64,000 bases of DNA from Treponema sp. OMZ 838. GTDB taxonomy: Bacteria; Spirochaetota; Spirochaetia; Treponematales; Treponemataceae. Shown here piece by piece: positions 55,649-64,000 of the stretch. Below the pieces are notes generated by a model, which ran no database searches, was not told the origin of the DNA, and was given only the letters and a program-made list of their open reading frames with translations. The stretch covers positions 2,462,296 to 2,526,295 of the forward strand of contig NZ_CP009227.1 in assembly GCF_000775995.1 (NCBI RefSeq), written 5' to 3'. The position numbers and the translations under genes are program-made. Numbering within the stretch: the stretch's first letter is position 1; each line of letters starts with the position of its first letter.

Positions 55649-56324
55649 ATTCTGCCCCCTTAAAATCAATATAAGAAATTTTCCATACAGTATCTTCTTT
55701 TACTGCGCCGAATTCCACCATAATAAACAGCGGCTGTTCGTCTTCTGAAAAAAGGTTGGGGGCATCGGCTATATTATCCGCATCTCCCGTCTGCACAGCG
55801 GTATCTTGCTGTATAGCGGCATCTTGATTTGCGTTCGAGACTTCCGGAACAGCCTGTTTTACAGCAAGCCGCATCAGTATTATTGCACTTCCGTCCTGTT
55901 TAAAGGATGGGCGTCCGTAAAAAGCAGAAGAAAAATCAGGAAAATGTTCAAACATAAAACGTCCAAGCTGCGGTAAAAAAGCTTTTTGTGTACTAAATAA
56001 GGCGGAACCGAGCGATTTTGCTACAACTGCTGCGGCAATGCTATCGCAAAAGCTCAATACATCTTCCGGAATATTTTGATAGTCCAATATGCCGAGCTGC
56101 GGCAATGAGGGTAAAATATCTCCATCATCGATGGTATCTGCATACGGAACAGGCCGGTTACCTTCAATACTATACGGTTCGGAAATAGGCGGAATAACTA
56201 AATCATCACCTAATGCTTCCCATTGAATAGAGTCAAAATATGCCTTATTTTGATCCCGTAGAGATTCCGAACAGAGCGGCAGCAGTATCAATAAAAAAAG
56301 TGCGCCGCACCCTTTTTTCCGCAC
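55623..56324 (-). CDS. Unknown exported protein (probable lipoprotein)
   Basis: 233 residues from GTG 56324, which shares its G with the TAG stop of the CDF gene; a longer frame starts inside that gene. Signal-like start VRKKGCGALFLLILLPLCSES with a possible lipobox LPLC. The rest has a Pro and Asp-rich segment, a helical part and an acidic Ala, Asp and Gln-rich linker near 180-200. No known domain. Coupled between a metal exporter and another unknown gene. Confidence 0.6.
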   Translation of the reverse strand: MRKKGCGALFLLILLPLCSESLRDQNKAYFDSIQWEALGDDLVIPPISEPYSIEGNRPVPYADTIDDGDILPSLPQLGILDYQNIPEDVLSFCDSIAAAVVAKSLGSALFSTQKAFLPQLGRFMFEHFPDFSSAFYGRPSFKQDGSAIILMRLAVKQAVPEVSNANQDAAIQQDTAVQTGDADNIADAPNLFSEDEQPLFIMVEFGAVKEDTVWKISYIDFKGAEYADSALTD

Positions 56325-57292
56325 TATTCTATGCCCCCTACATCTTCCGCTGATAACCCATAACACTCCCCGTCCCTATCGGAATTATAGGGTTCAATGT
56401 GGATAACAATATCATAGACATTCCCAAGCGTATTTCTAATAACAAGTGAAGTCTTTTCTGCAATAATATGCGCCTCGCTTACCGGCATGGAACCGTCCAC
56501 CTCGATATCCAAATCGATATCCCACAAATTCGCCATCTTGCGTATGCGTGCCCGGTGAGGGTTTTTAACTTCAGGGATGGAGGCTACAGCGCTAAAAAGC
56601 TGTTCATAAAGCTGTTTATTGGTATTGCCGTCCATCAATTCCACATTGAGTTCGATAAAGAGTGTAATAGCCGATTTGATAATAAGACACGAAACAAGCA
56701 ATGCGACAAGCGGATCAAAATACGGCGCGTGGAATAATAGAGAAATGACAAAACCGATAAGTACCGAAGATGAGATGACAATATCGTTTACCATATTGCG
56801 CGCGTTAGCAAGTATCATCAAGCTTTGCGCTTTTTTACCGAGGAGATATTGATTAAACGCGAGGAGGAGCTTACCGGCAATAGATACCGCCGTTACGATT
56901 ATCGCAATGCGCTGCGGCATCGGAAGCAGTTCACCCTTATAAACCTGTATCAGTTTATTGATTGAGGCGATAAAAAGCTGGATACCGGCAAACATAATGA
57001 TAAATGCCAACACCATAGAAGCAATGGTTTCGGCACGCTGACGTCCCCACGGATAGCGGGAGTCTGACGGCTTATTGATGACAAAGCTGACAAGGACTGC
57101 CATTACGGCGATGCCCACATCGGTTGCAGTATCGATACCGTCTCCCAGCACCGATAAACTTCCGGTTATAAGACCGACAGTGAGTTTTAGTACGCAAAGC
57201 AGCAAATTACCGCCGAGTGCGACAAAAGAGGCGGTACGTACAATCTTGGTGCGTGTATCCTGTGTAAGCGTATTTTGATTGGTATGCTGCAT
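56324..57292 (-). CDS. Cation diffusion facilitator (CDF) metal exporter
   Basis: 322 residues: six membrane segments, then a cytoplasmic domain of ~90 residues. Segment 2 carries the metal-site DGIDTATD, and segment 5 a partner site near ANARNMVNDI. The C-terminal domain has IDLDIEVDGSMPVSEAHIIAE and VIHIEPYN. It likely moves Zn2+, Fe2+ or Mn2+ out against protons. The threonine aldolase stop is adjacent. Confidence 0.92.
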   Translation of the reverse strand: MQHTNQNTLTQDTRTKIVRTASFVALGGNLLLCVLKLTVGLITGSLSVLGDGIDTATDVGIAVMAVLVSFVINKPSDSRYPWGRQRAETIASMVLAFIIMFAGIQLFIASINKLIQVYKGELLPMPQRIAIIVTAVSIAGKLLLAFNQYLLGKKAQSLMILANARNMVNDIVISSSVLIGFVISLLFHAPYFDPLVALLVSCLIIKSAITLFIELNVELMDGNTNKQLYEQLFSAVASIPEVKNPHRARIRKMANLWDIDLDIEVDGSMPVSEAHIIAEKTSLVIRNTLGNVYDIVIHIEPYNSDRDGECYGLSAEDVGGIE

Positions 57293-58327
57293 TTAGGCGT
57301 AAAACTCTTTAATTGTGTCCGCAATATATTGGATATGCTCTTTTGTTATCCAATAATGAGTTGCCAACCGGAAATACCCGTCGCGGTCGCAAGGATTAAT
57401 TAAAATATTTTTTTCATGCATGTATTCGACAAAGGCTTCGGTATCCAATTGCGCATCTGCATTATTTTTGAAAAACACAAAGTTAATGTCCCTGCGGTCA
57501 TGTGCAATCTCTATTTTATCGACATCGTTTAAGAGCTTTTCCAACATTCCCGCATTTTGGTGGTCGGTATCGAGGCGGTACCGCATCTCTTTTAAAGCGA
57601 TTAAGCCTGCAGCGGCAAGAACACCTGCCTGACGCAACCCGCCGCCCATAATCTTCCGGTTCCGGCGCGCTTGGTCGATAAATTTACGGCTTCCCGCTAA
57701 AATAGAGCCGACCGGTGCGCATAAACCTTTGGAAAGGCAGAACATAACAGAATCGACATGCTGCGTCAGTTCTTTCGCTTCAACACCTAAAGAAACGGCT
57801 GCATTAAACAGGCGCGCACCGTCAAGATGAATGGGAATATGATAGCGATTTGCACATCGCCTCACCTTCTCCATCTGCTCTATCGAAAATACTTTTCCGT
57901 TTGAGTGCGCATTTTCCAAACAGATAAGGCTTGTCTTAGGTTCATGGATATCGTCGCCGATACGTACCCGCGGTTCGATTGATTCCGGCAAAAGAATAGA
58001 ACCGTGCGCATCGATAGTCCGCAGTTGTACACCTGCAATAATACTTGCGGCTCCGCTTTCATGCTGCACGATATGACATTGATCGTCTAAAATGACCTCA
58101 CTGCCGCGCGGACAATGCGTGAAAAGCGCCAACTGATTTCCGAATACACCGGAAGGCACGAAGAGTGCTGCTTCTTTTGCGGTAATACTTGCCGCATATT
58201 GTTCCAGTTCCTTAACGGTAGGATCATCTTCGTACACATCATCGCCGACCGGAGCTTTCGCCATAGCTTCCCGCATTGCCTCGGTTGGCCATGTAACGGT
58301 ATCACTGCGTAAATCAATGTAATTCAT
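57293..58327 (-). CDS. Low-specificity L-threonine aldolase
   Basis: 344 residues from ATG 58327, which gives the typical start [15 protein letters not shown]; a TTG at 58378 would add 17 unusual residues. PLP enzyme that splits threonine or allo-threonine to glycine and acetaldehyde. [35 protein letters not shown] and the PLP Lys in [13 protein letters not shown] are clear. It is first of a minus-strand run with the CDF gene following. Confidence 0.93.
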   Translation of the reverse strand: MNYIDLRSDTVTWPTEAMREAMAKAPVGDDVYEDDPTVKELEQYAASITAKEAALFVPSGVFGNQLALFTHCPRGSEVILDDQCHIVQHESGAASIIAGVQLRTIDAHGSILLPESIEPRVRIGDDIHEPKTSLICLENAHSNGKVFSIEQMEKVRRCANRYHIPIHLDGARLFNAAVSLGVEAKELTQHVDSVMFCLSKGLCAPVGSILAGSRKFIDQARRNRKIMGGGLRQAGVLAAAGLIALKEMRYRLDTDHQNAGMLEKLLNDVDKIEIAHDRRDINFVFFKNNADAQLDTEAFVEYMHEKNILINPCDRDGYFRLATHYWITKEHIQYIADTIKEFYA

Positions 58328-58398
58328 GTATTCAAGTGTATCCCATAACCCCTTCCAATGCAATACAGGCGTTTTCAATATTCAAAATATTTTGTTAC

Positions 58399-58428
58399 TT
58401 GAAAGACAGACGCCGAACCATATATTAT
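58399..58428 (+). promoter_or_regulatory. Promoter of troR
   Basis: TTGAAA (58399-58404), 18-nt spacer, TATTAT (58423-58428). No TAGTA-type palindrome lies here, in contrast to the troA promoter. Confidence 0.5.
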
Positions 58429-58474
58429 AGGGCATCTCTAACATGGAGTATCTTGTAAAAAATCGGATTGAATA

Positions 58475-58891
58475 ATGATGGAAGAAAAAACGGAAGCATC
58501 GGCGGCGTTTTCGCGGACACGAGCGGATCACGCAATAGAAATACTGGAAGATTATACGGAAGCTATCGCCCAAATCAGTAAAGAAAACGGGAAATGCCGC
58601 GTTATGGATCTTGCACGATATTTCGGCGTAAGTCATGTGTCGGTCATTCAGGTGCTGCAACGGCTAAAAGTCAATCATTTGATCGAAAGCGGTACCCATA
58701 AGCCGATATGCCTTACCGAAGAAGGCCGTGCATTGGCGCGCGAATGTGCTGTCCGGCATGGAATCGTACTCCAATTTTTACTGAAACTCGGCGTAAGCGA
58801 AAAAACTGCACTCCTCGATTCCGAAGGATTGGAACACCACATCAGTTCCGAAACATTGGAATGTATGAAGCAGTTTATAGAAAACCTCTAA
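58475..58891 (+). CDS. troR: DtxR/MntR-family metal-dependent regulator
   Basis: 138 residues, no SH3 domain, like Bacillus MntR. All six MntR Mn-ligand positions can be matched: Asp and Glu of LEDYTEAI, His of RHGIVLQ, and Glu, Glu, His of DSEGLEHH. Winged helix RVMDLARYFGVSHVSVIQVL. It should repress the tro operon when Mn or Fe is plentiful. It lies upstream of troA with its own promoter, unlike T. pallidum, where troR follows troD. Two adjacent ATG codons; weak ribosome binding site. Confidence 0.9.
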   Translation: MMEEKTEASAAFSRTRADHAIEILEDYTEAIAQISKENGKCRVMDLARYFGVSHVSVIQVLQRLKVNHLIESGTHKPICLTEEGRALARECAVRHGIVLQFLLKLGVSEKTALLDSEGLEHHISSETLECMKQFIENL

Positions 58892-58934
58892 ACACCGGAC
58901 TGCTATTATTACCATTCAAATTATGATAATAGTC

Positions 58935-58992
58935 TTGACAAAATACTGTAGTATGTACTACATTTATGGCAGAAATACGTAGTCTTAACTAC
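58935..58992 (+). promoter_or_regulatory. troA promoter with two operator-like palindromes
   Basis: TTGACA (58935-58940) and TACATT (58959-58964), 18-nt spacer. The perfect palindrome TGTAGTA-TG-TACTACA (58947-58962) fills the spacer and -10. A second, GTAGT-CTTA-ACTAC (58979-58992), lies about where transcription begins. The first resembles the operator at 11762-11777. Confidence 0.7.
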
Positions 58993-59039
58993 TAAAAACA
59001 GATTTTTTGTTCTTAAATATTTTTTTTAAAGGAGATTGT

Positions 59040-59990
59040 ATGAAAAATCATACACAATGGTCAATAATTGTACTCATAGTACTAACGTTTATTATCGGTG
59101 CAGCCGGTATTACCGGTTGTGCAAAAAAAGATGCGGCTGCAAGTAAAGCGGATGCTGCGCGCCCCAAACGGGTAGTAACAACCTTCACTATTTTGCAGGA
59201 TATGGCACAGAATATTGCAGGCGATAAGCTTTTGGTAGAATCAATTACCAAGCCGGGGGCGGAAATTCACGAGTATGAGCCGACTCCCCTCGATATTGTG
59301 AAGGCGCAGTCTGCGGATTTGGTGCTGCGCAATGGTTTGGGGCTTGAACGCTGGTTTGAAAAATTCATGGGCAATGTAAAAGATGTGCCGAGCGTTACGC
59401 TCAGCGATGGGATTGATCCGATAGGGATTGGGGAAGGACCGTACAACGGGATGCCGAACCCGCATTCGTGGATGTCCCCGAAAAATGCGCTCATCTATGT
59501 GGAAAATATCAGAAAAGCCTTTGTGAGTTTAGACCCTGCGAATGCGGAAACCTATAATGCTAATGCAGCTGCGTACAGTGAAAGTATCAAAAAAATAGAC
59601 ACCTTCCTCACTGAAAAGCTTTCCGAAATCCCCGAATCGCAGCGCTGGCTCGTAACCTGCGAAGGGGCTTTTTCGTATCTTATCCGCGACTGCAATATGA
59701 AAGAATTGTACCTGTGGCCGGTTAACGCCGACGAGGAAGGCAGTCCTCAGCAAATTCAAAAGGTGGTAGATACCATCCGGCAGCATCATATTCCCGTTGC
59801 CTTTTCCGAAAGTACTATCAGCAATAAGCCGCAGCTGCAAGTCTGTAAGGAAACCGGAGCCTATTACGGCGGGGTTTTATATGTCGACTCTTTGACGTAT
59901 GAAGACGGAGATGCCCCGACCTATCTTAAAATGCTGGAATACAATGCGAATGCAATCGTGAAGGGATTCCAGGATAGTCTTTCACGGTAA
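59040..59990 (+). CDS. troA: Metal-binding lipoprotein of a TroA/PsaA-type ABC importer
   Basis: 316 residues from ATG 59040 with AAAGGAGA; an in-frame start 11 codons earlier lacks this. Lipobox ITGC after the signal. Metal ligands can be read as His (GAEIHEYEP), His (NPHSWMSP), Glu (CEGAFSYL) and Asp (YVDSLTYEDG). His-His-Glu-Asp is the set of Mn-type PsaA/MntC proteins; zinc-type TroA/ZnuA have His at the third place. So Mn2+ (or Fe2+) is the likely cargo. Confidence 0.92.
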   Translation: MKNHTQWSIIVLIVLTFIIGAAGITGCAKKDAAASKADAARPKRVVTTFTILQDMAQNIAGDKLLVESITKPGAEIHEYEPTPLDIVKAQSADLVLRNGLGLERWFEKFMGNVKDVPSVTLSDGIDPIGIGEGPYNGMPNPHSWMSPKNALIYVENIRKAFVSLDPANAETYNANAAAYSESIKKIDTFLTEKLSEIPESQRWLVTCEGAFSYLIRDCNMKELYLWPVNADEEGSPQQIQKVVDTIRQHHIPVAFSESTISNKPQLQVCKETGAYYGGVLYVDSLTYEDGDAPTYLKMLEYNANAIVKGFQDSLSR

Positions 59991-60074
59991 GCCGCAGAGA
60001 TTTAGATAAACGGTGATGGCGGATGTACGGAAATATACCCCCGCAATATCGGGCTAATAATTAAGGAGAGAATT

Positions 60075-60953
60075 ATGGACGGTAAGCAGGAATATCCCGT
60101 TGAACTTACAGTAAAGGATGTCAGTGTTGCCTATAACAACGGGCATGTTGCCTTATACAATGCGTCATTTTCCCTGCAAAAGGGGACGATTACCGCATTG
60201 GTCGGGGTAAACGGCAGCGGAAAGTCCACGCTTTTTAAGACAATCATGGGCTTTATTAAACCGATGAGCGGATATGTAACAATCTGCGGAAAACTGATTG
60301 GTATGGCACAAAAACAGCACTTACTTGCATACGTGCCGCAGTCTGAAGATGTGGACTGGTCGTTTCCGATTAGTGTGTGGGATGTAGTGATGATGGGGCG
60401 GTACGGCTATATGAACTTTCTCCGTATTCCGAGCAAAGAGGATAAAGAAATGGCCGAGCGCAGTTTAGAGCGGGTACAAATGCTCGATTTTAAAGATCGT
60501 CAGATCGGCGAACTTTCAGGCGGACAAAAAAAACGAGTATTTCTGGCGCGGGCGCTTGCGCAGCAGGGAAAAATCATATTGCTCGATGAGCCGTTTACCG
60601 GAGTCGATGTTAAAACGGAAACAGCGATTATCGAGCTGCTGCGTGAGCTGAAAAACGAAGGGCATCTGATCTTTGTTTCCACACACGATTTAGGTTCCAT
60701 CCCTGAGTTTTGCGATCATGTTGTAATCATCAATCGGACAGTGATTGCCTCCGGTGCGACGGAAACCACCTTCACCGCCGAAAACCTGATCAAAGCCTTT
60801 GGAGGCGCTCTGCGGAGTATTAAGATTGATCATACCGATAATCCGGAAGACACTGCTCACGAAATAAGAGTATTCACCGATGACGAGGGGGCTTTGATTA
60901 CCAAGCAGGAGGGCAAACCGTACCTCAAGGGCATAAGAAATGTTGTTGAGTAG
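60075..60953 (+). CDS. troB: ABC ATPase of the Mn/Fe/Zn importer
   Basis: 292 residues: Walker [10 protein letters not shown] near residue 44, Q-loop VPQSEDVDW, signature LSGGQKK near 145, Walker [13 protein letters not shown], switch His in STHDLGS. The C-terminal ~60 residues are a tail not needed for ATP binding. TAAGGAGAG precedes the ATG. A 259-nt gap with nested hairpins follows. Confidence 0.93.
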   Translation: MDGKQEYPVELTVKDVSVAYNNGHVALYNASFSLQKGTITALVGVNGSGKSTLFKTIMGFIKPMSGYVTICGKLIGMAQKQHLLAYVPQSEDVDWSFPISVWDVVMMGRYGYMNFLRIPSKEDKEMAERSLERVQMLDFKDRQIGELSGGQKKRVFLARALAQQGKIILLDEPFTGVDVKTETAIIELLRELKNEGHLIFVSTHDLGSIPEFCDHVVIINRTVIASGATETTFTAENLIKAFGGALRSIKIDHTDNPEDTAHEIRVFTDDEGALITKQEGKPYLKGIRNVVE

Positions 60954-60969
60954 TGGTGGTTTTGAAAAA

Positions 60970-61201
60970 GCAACCGCGCCCGATATATTTAAAGCGGTTG
61001 CGTTCCTTTCTGTGGAAAATTTTATTAAAAATTTTCCACAGTTTATTTTGAAGAGAAAGGCAAACACATTAGACAAATATATAAAAATCGCAGAATAATG
61101 GAGGTTGTGAGACCATTTGAACTGCAAAGCAGTTCAACTCTGGTCGAACAGCCCCATTATTCTGCGGGGTATTTAAAAAAATAGTCTGATGCGTTTGCCT
61201 T
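60970..61201 (+). repeat. Nested hairpin element between troB and troC
   Basis: In order: GCAACCGC/GCGGTTGC (60970-60977, 60994-61001); TGTGGAAAATTTT with its complement (61011-61023, 61028-61040); then a long hairpin closed by imperfect 18-bp arms (61057-61074, 61184-61201) enclosing CGCAGAATAATGG and complement (61089-61101, 61154-61166) and TTGAACTGC-AAA-GCAGTTCAA (61117-61137). The outer arm ends just before the troC ribosome binding site. No ORF. Confidence 0.75.
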
Positions 61202-61212
61202 GATGGAGTGAT

Positions 61213-62073
61213 ATGTTATTAATTCCTTTTCAGTATGAATACATGGTGAAAGCGATTTTGGTGAGCGGAGGTGTCGGCGGGGTGTGTGCCTTGCTGTCGT
61301 GTTTTGTTGTGCTGAAAGGCTGGTCACTTTTGGGAGATGCGCTATCCCATGCGGTGGTGCCGGGAGTTGCGGTTGCTTATATTATCGGTATTCCGTTTTC
61401 TATCGGGGCGTTTATCAGCGGAATGCTTGCCGCGCTTATCATGGGCTTTGTTAAAAATAAGACACGGATTCGCGAAGATGCGGTAATAGGTATTGTCTAT
61501 ACCACGTTTTTTGCGCTCGGTGTGCTGCTGATCTCACTGTACCCAAGTAACATCAGTCTTACGACAATCATTATGGGAAATATTCTCGGTATCGCCGACA
61601 GAGATATTGTGCAGACACTGATTATTGCAGGCGGAAGTCTTATCATCATCTTGCTGAAATGGAAGGATTTGCGGCTTTTTTCGTTTGATCCGTCGCACGC
61701 CCGCTCGATAGGTCTAAACACCAATGCGCTCTACTTGCTGCTGCTCACTCTGCTTGCCGTTACGGCGATTGCGGCGCTGCAAACGGTAGGTAGTGTGCTG
61801 GTTGTAGCAATGCTCGTAACGCCGGGAGCTGCCGCATATCTGCTCACGGATAGATTTCCGATGATGATGGGGCTTGCGGCAGTAATCGGGACACTTACTG
61901 CTTCTGCAGGAGCCTATATCAGCTATTATTTGAATGGTTCGGCGGGCGGGTGTATTGTTGCGCTGCAATTCTTTTTATTTTTGGCCATTTTGTTCTTTGC
62001 GCCGCATCACGGCATCATCTCCGCGCGGCGGACGGCAGCACGTTCGCTGAAAGCCTTTTTGGGGCAAAACTGA
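61213..62073 (+). CDS. troC: ABC permease of the Mn/Fe/Zn importer (first)
   Basis: 286 residues, about eight membrane segments, ABC-3 family. Clear shared marks are LKGWSLLGDALSHAVVPG near residue 35, MGNILGI, and TVGSVLVVAMLVTPGAAAYLLTD, the ATPase-contact region. It resembles TroD closely and the two should form a heterodimeric channel. GGAG precedes the ATG, after the hairpin element. Confidence 0.93.
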   Translation: MLLIPFQYEYMVKAILVSGGVGGVCALLSCFVVLKGWSLLGDALSHAVVPGVAVAYIIGIPFSIGAFISGMLAALIMGFVKNKTRIREDAVIGIVYTTFFALGVLLISLYPSNISLTTIIMGNILGIADRDIVQTLIIAGGSLIIILLKWKDLRLFSFDPSHARSIGLNTNALYLLLLTLLAVTAIAALQTVGSVLVVAMLVTPGAAAYLLTDRFPMMMGLAAVIGTLTASAGAYISYYLNGSAGGCIVALQFFLFLAILFFAPHHGIISARRTAARSLKAFLGQN

Positions 62074-62126
62074 GGAGAAGATTGTATTTTTAAACTGCCC
62101 AGCTTTTAATAGCGGCAAGGATTGTA

Positions 62127-62202
62127 GGGGCGGCGAAGCCGTTCCGAAGGAATGGAGCCGAGAGGCGGAACCCCGAAAAGCCTGATTTTTGCGAAGCAAA
62201 AA
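62127..62202 (+). repeat. Three GAA-loop hairpins between troC and troD
   Basis: CGGC-GAA-GCCG (62131-62141), TTCC-GAA-GGAA (62142-62152) and TTTTTGC-GAA-GCAAAAA (62186-62202) share the same GAA triloop though the stems differ. The first two sit inside GGGG/CCCC (62127-62130, 62171-62174). No ORF. Confidence 0.65.
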
Positions 62203-62246
62203 GCCGCCCAAAAGATTATAAAAAACACAAAAAAGAGGAGGGGTCT

Positions 62247-63110
62247 ATGTGGTTAATGTCGGTTTTAGAGCCGTTTACGTATGGATTTATGATAAAGGCA
62301 CTCGTAATAGCGGCGTTGGTTGGGGGTGTTTGCGCCCTTATTTCCTGTTATCTGATCTTAAAGGGCTGGTCGCTGATGGGGGATGCGATTTCTCATGCGG
62401 TACTGCCGGGAATTGTGGGGGCGTATCTTTTACATATTCCGCTTGGGGTTGGGGCGTTTGCGGCGGGGCTATTGAATGCGGCTGCGACGGGGTGGATAAA
62501 AGACCGGAGCCGTATCCATGAAGATTCGGTGATGGGGGTGGTTTTTACGGGGCTGATGGCGATCGGGCTGATTTTGGTGACGAAGGTGAGTTCAAATATT
62601 CATTTTATGCATATTTTGTTCGGGAGCCTTTTGGGGATTGAAAGGGGCGATATGATACAGGCGGTTGTATGTTCGGTGGTGACGCTGGTTGTACTGATTG
62701 CCAAACGGAAGGATATTCTGCTGTACTTGTTTGATAAAAACCATGCGCAGGCGGTGGGTTTGAACGTGCAGGCTATTCATTACCTGTTTCTTTCGCTGAC
62801 GGCGCTGACCATTGTTGCGTCGCTGCAGGCGGCGGGGATTTTGCTGACGGTTGCGATGCTGATTATTCCCGGCTGTATTGCATATCTGTTGACGGACAGG
62901 CTGAACCGGATGCTCCTTATTTCCGCCTGCTCCGCGGTGATGAGTTCCTTGATTGGTACGTATGTGAGCTATTACCTGAACGGAGCGACCGGCGCGTGTA
63001 TCATTTTAACGGAGTCGTTCTTTTTTGCCTGCGCGATGGTGTTTGCACCCAAATACGGCATGCTGGCACATCGCCGGGCAGCGCGGAAAGCACGTTTAGC
63101 GCTCGCTTAG
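62247..63110 (+). CDS. troD: ABC permease of the Mn/Fe/Zn importer (second)
   Basis: 287 residues, about eight membrane segments, ABC-3 family, with LKGWSLMGDAISHAVLPG, FGSLLGI and AAGILLTVAMLIIPGCIAYLLTD. GAGGAGG precedes the ATG. The gene is richer in G in the third codon place than troC in its first half, otherwise similar. It ends the tro operon, facing the DUF523 gene with a 7-nt gap. Confidence 0.93.
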   Translation: MWLMSVLEPFTYGFMIKALVIAALVGGVCALISCYLILKGWSLMGDAISHAVLPGIVGAYLLHIPLGVGAFAAGLLNAAATGWIKDRSRIHEDSVMGVVFTGLMAIGLILVTKVSSNIHFMHILFGSLLGIERGDMIQAVVCSVVTLVVLIAKRKDILLYLFDKNHAQAVGLNVQAIHYLFLSLTALTIVASLQAAGILLTVAMLIIPGCIAYLLTDRLNRMLLISACSAVMSSLIGTYVSYYLNGATGACIILTESFFFACAMVFAPKYGMLAHRRAARKARLALA

Positions 63111-63117
63111 AACTTGC

Positions 63118-63567
63118 TTAGTGCTTTAAAAAGCCCAAAGGGAGATCGATATCGCTCCATTCTTCTTCGGTCATTACGGTTATCCCATTCCTCATGAGTA
63201 AATCTGCCGTTTTCCCGTTTCCTGCAGTGAGTATTCCGGAAAAAGTCCCGTCATAAACCAAACCTTTTCCGCATGAAGGGGAACGGGCTTTAAGCAGTGC
63301 ATCCGTACAACCATACTGCTGTGCTATTTCTAAAACTACAGCAGCACCTTTTTCAAATGCTTCGGTTACATCATCGCCGTCGGTGTTGATGACTTTTCCT
63401 GCTTTTATTTCTGCTGCCGAACGCGGTGTCGGTAAGCCTCCAAGCTGCTCCGGGCAGACCGGTATTGCTTTTCCTTCTTTTACAAGCTGCTGCACGGCAG
63501 GATTTATTGCTTTCTTTCCGTCATACCTACAAGGGAATCCTGCAAGGCAGGCACTTACAATGATCAT
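63118..63567 (-). CDS. DUF523 family protein
   Basis: 149 residues, the usual length. Conserved Cys pattern: SACLAGFPCRYDG at the start, VCPEQLGGLPTPR, and LKARSPSCGKG. The Cys may bind metal or a cluster. Function unknown. It follows the Clp gene on the same strand after 76 nt. Confidence 0.88.
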   Translation of the reverse strand: MIIVSACLAGFPCRYDGKKAINPAVQQLVKEGKAIPVCPEQLGGLPTPRSAAEIKAGKVINTDGDDVTEAFEKGAAVVLEIAQQYGCTDALLKARSPSCGKGLVYDGTFSGILTAGNGKTADLLMRNGITVMTEEEWSDIDLPLGFLKH

Positions 63568-63643
63568 AAGCGGAACGCTCCTCTTCGCGGATGTATCTCC
63601 GGCATTTTCAGCGCTTCCGATAATGCCGGAAGCACTGTTTTAA

Positions 63644-64000
63644 CTACCCTTCCTGCGGTTCCGTGGAGACGGCAGGAAGTAAGGTAATGATTGTTGCCGG
63701 AATAGCCGGTATGTCGGTTTGAATGCTTATCGTAAGTGCGTTTCCATCAGTATCGACAACAGCGGTAGTGCCGGGGGTAAAGTCCCCTGTGATGATTTTG
63801 ACGGCGAGGACATCTTCTATTTCGGTTTGCAACAGCCTGCGCATCGGCCGAGCGCCGAGCAAGGGATCATAGCCGTGCTTTATACAATAGGCGCGGGCAT
63901 TATCAGTGATTCGAAGCTGTAACTGTTTTGCAGCGAGGCGGCCGGTTAATTTGGAAAGCTCCAACTCGAAAATAGCTTCTATCTCTTTTTCCGAAAGCGG
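63644..64000 (-). CDS. Clp AAA+ ATPase, C-terminal part
   Basis: 119 residues at the 3' end of a gene that continues past the window. PLSEKEIEAIFELELSKL, then HGYDPLLGARPMRRLLQTEIEDVLA, is the D2 small domain of ClpA/ClpB/ClpC. Which of the three cannot be decided; ClpB- or ClpC-like is more likely. It ends with a ~35-residue Ile, Thr and Pro-rich tail. Confidence 0.85.
   Translation of the reverse strand, partial: PLSEKEIEAIFELELSKLTGRLAAKQLQLRITDNARAYCIKHGYDPLLGARPMRRLLQTEIEDVLAVKIITGDFTPGTTAVVDTDGNALTISIQTDIPAIPATIITLLPAVSTEPQEG

Noticed and set aside
62101-62246. Riboswitch between troC and troD
   Set aside because: Only simple hairpins are visible; no known metal or cofactor riboswitch core could be recognised.

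Overview
The window looks like chromosome of a spirochaete, most likely a Treponema of mid-40s GC such as the oral T. vincentii/T. medium type. I infer this from a TroR/MntR-type regulator next to a troABCD metal transporter, an ECF transporter whose S component belongs to the Treponema/Streptococcus 'Trep_Strep' (MptD-like) group, and spirochaete-like lipoprotein signals. No rRNA, tRNA, CRISPR array, prophage or transposase gene was seen. The species is not proven.

Layout. 1-9.1 kb: start of an unknown gene, an ABC exporter, an AraC regulator divergent from a three-gene ECF importer, then a dicarboxylate/amino-acid-type symporter followed by a cysteine desulfidase-like protein. 9.1-18.4 kb: a hydantoinase, an ArsR-type regulator, and a six-gene iron/siderophore-type set: binding lipoprotein, permease, ATPase and two exporter-type ABC half-transporters, the first broken by a frameshift. 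18.4-28.3 kb: TPM-domain and LemA proteins, a TetR/YcxB-like/ABC/ABC exporter operon, a GntR regulator, and folD-yigZ-ruvA. 28.3-37 kb: murG-cvpA-holB, a class III cyclase, a CapA-like protein, and rpsF-ssb-rpsR-rplI-dnaB on the minus strand. 37-49 kb: a His-rich CobW GTPase, a MATE pump, two coupled membrane cyclase-like proteins, ispH, a cysteine desulfurase, aroB and a GH57-like protein. 49-58 kb: ftsH, an RsbU/RsbV/RsbW-like partner-switching set, two unknown proteins, a CDF metal exporter and a threonine aldolase. 58.4-64 kb: troR, troABCD, a DUF523 protein and the C-terminus of a Clp ATPase.

Metal handling recurs: Mn/Fe import (tro), siderophore-type import, CDF export and a Zn-type CobW protein. 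The tro promoter and the promoter of the siderophore-type operon carry the same type of palindrome (TAGTA-N2-TACTA core), which suggests one regulator serves both.

Three signals stand out. First, the tandem cyclase-like proteins at 40-44 kb have complementary active-site losses: one lacks the first metal-binding Asp, the other lacks the transition-state Asn and Arg. Together they could form one complete site, like the C1/C2 halves of animal adenylyl cyclases. Second, a family of multi-hairpin intergenic elements (about 18.5 and 54.4-54.8 kb, with a likely relative at 23.3 kb) keeps its hairpin order, loops and terminal motif while stem sequences change on both arms. Third, smaller structured repeats lie between operons and inside the tro operon.
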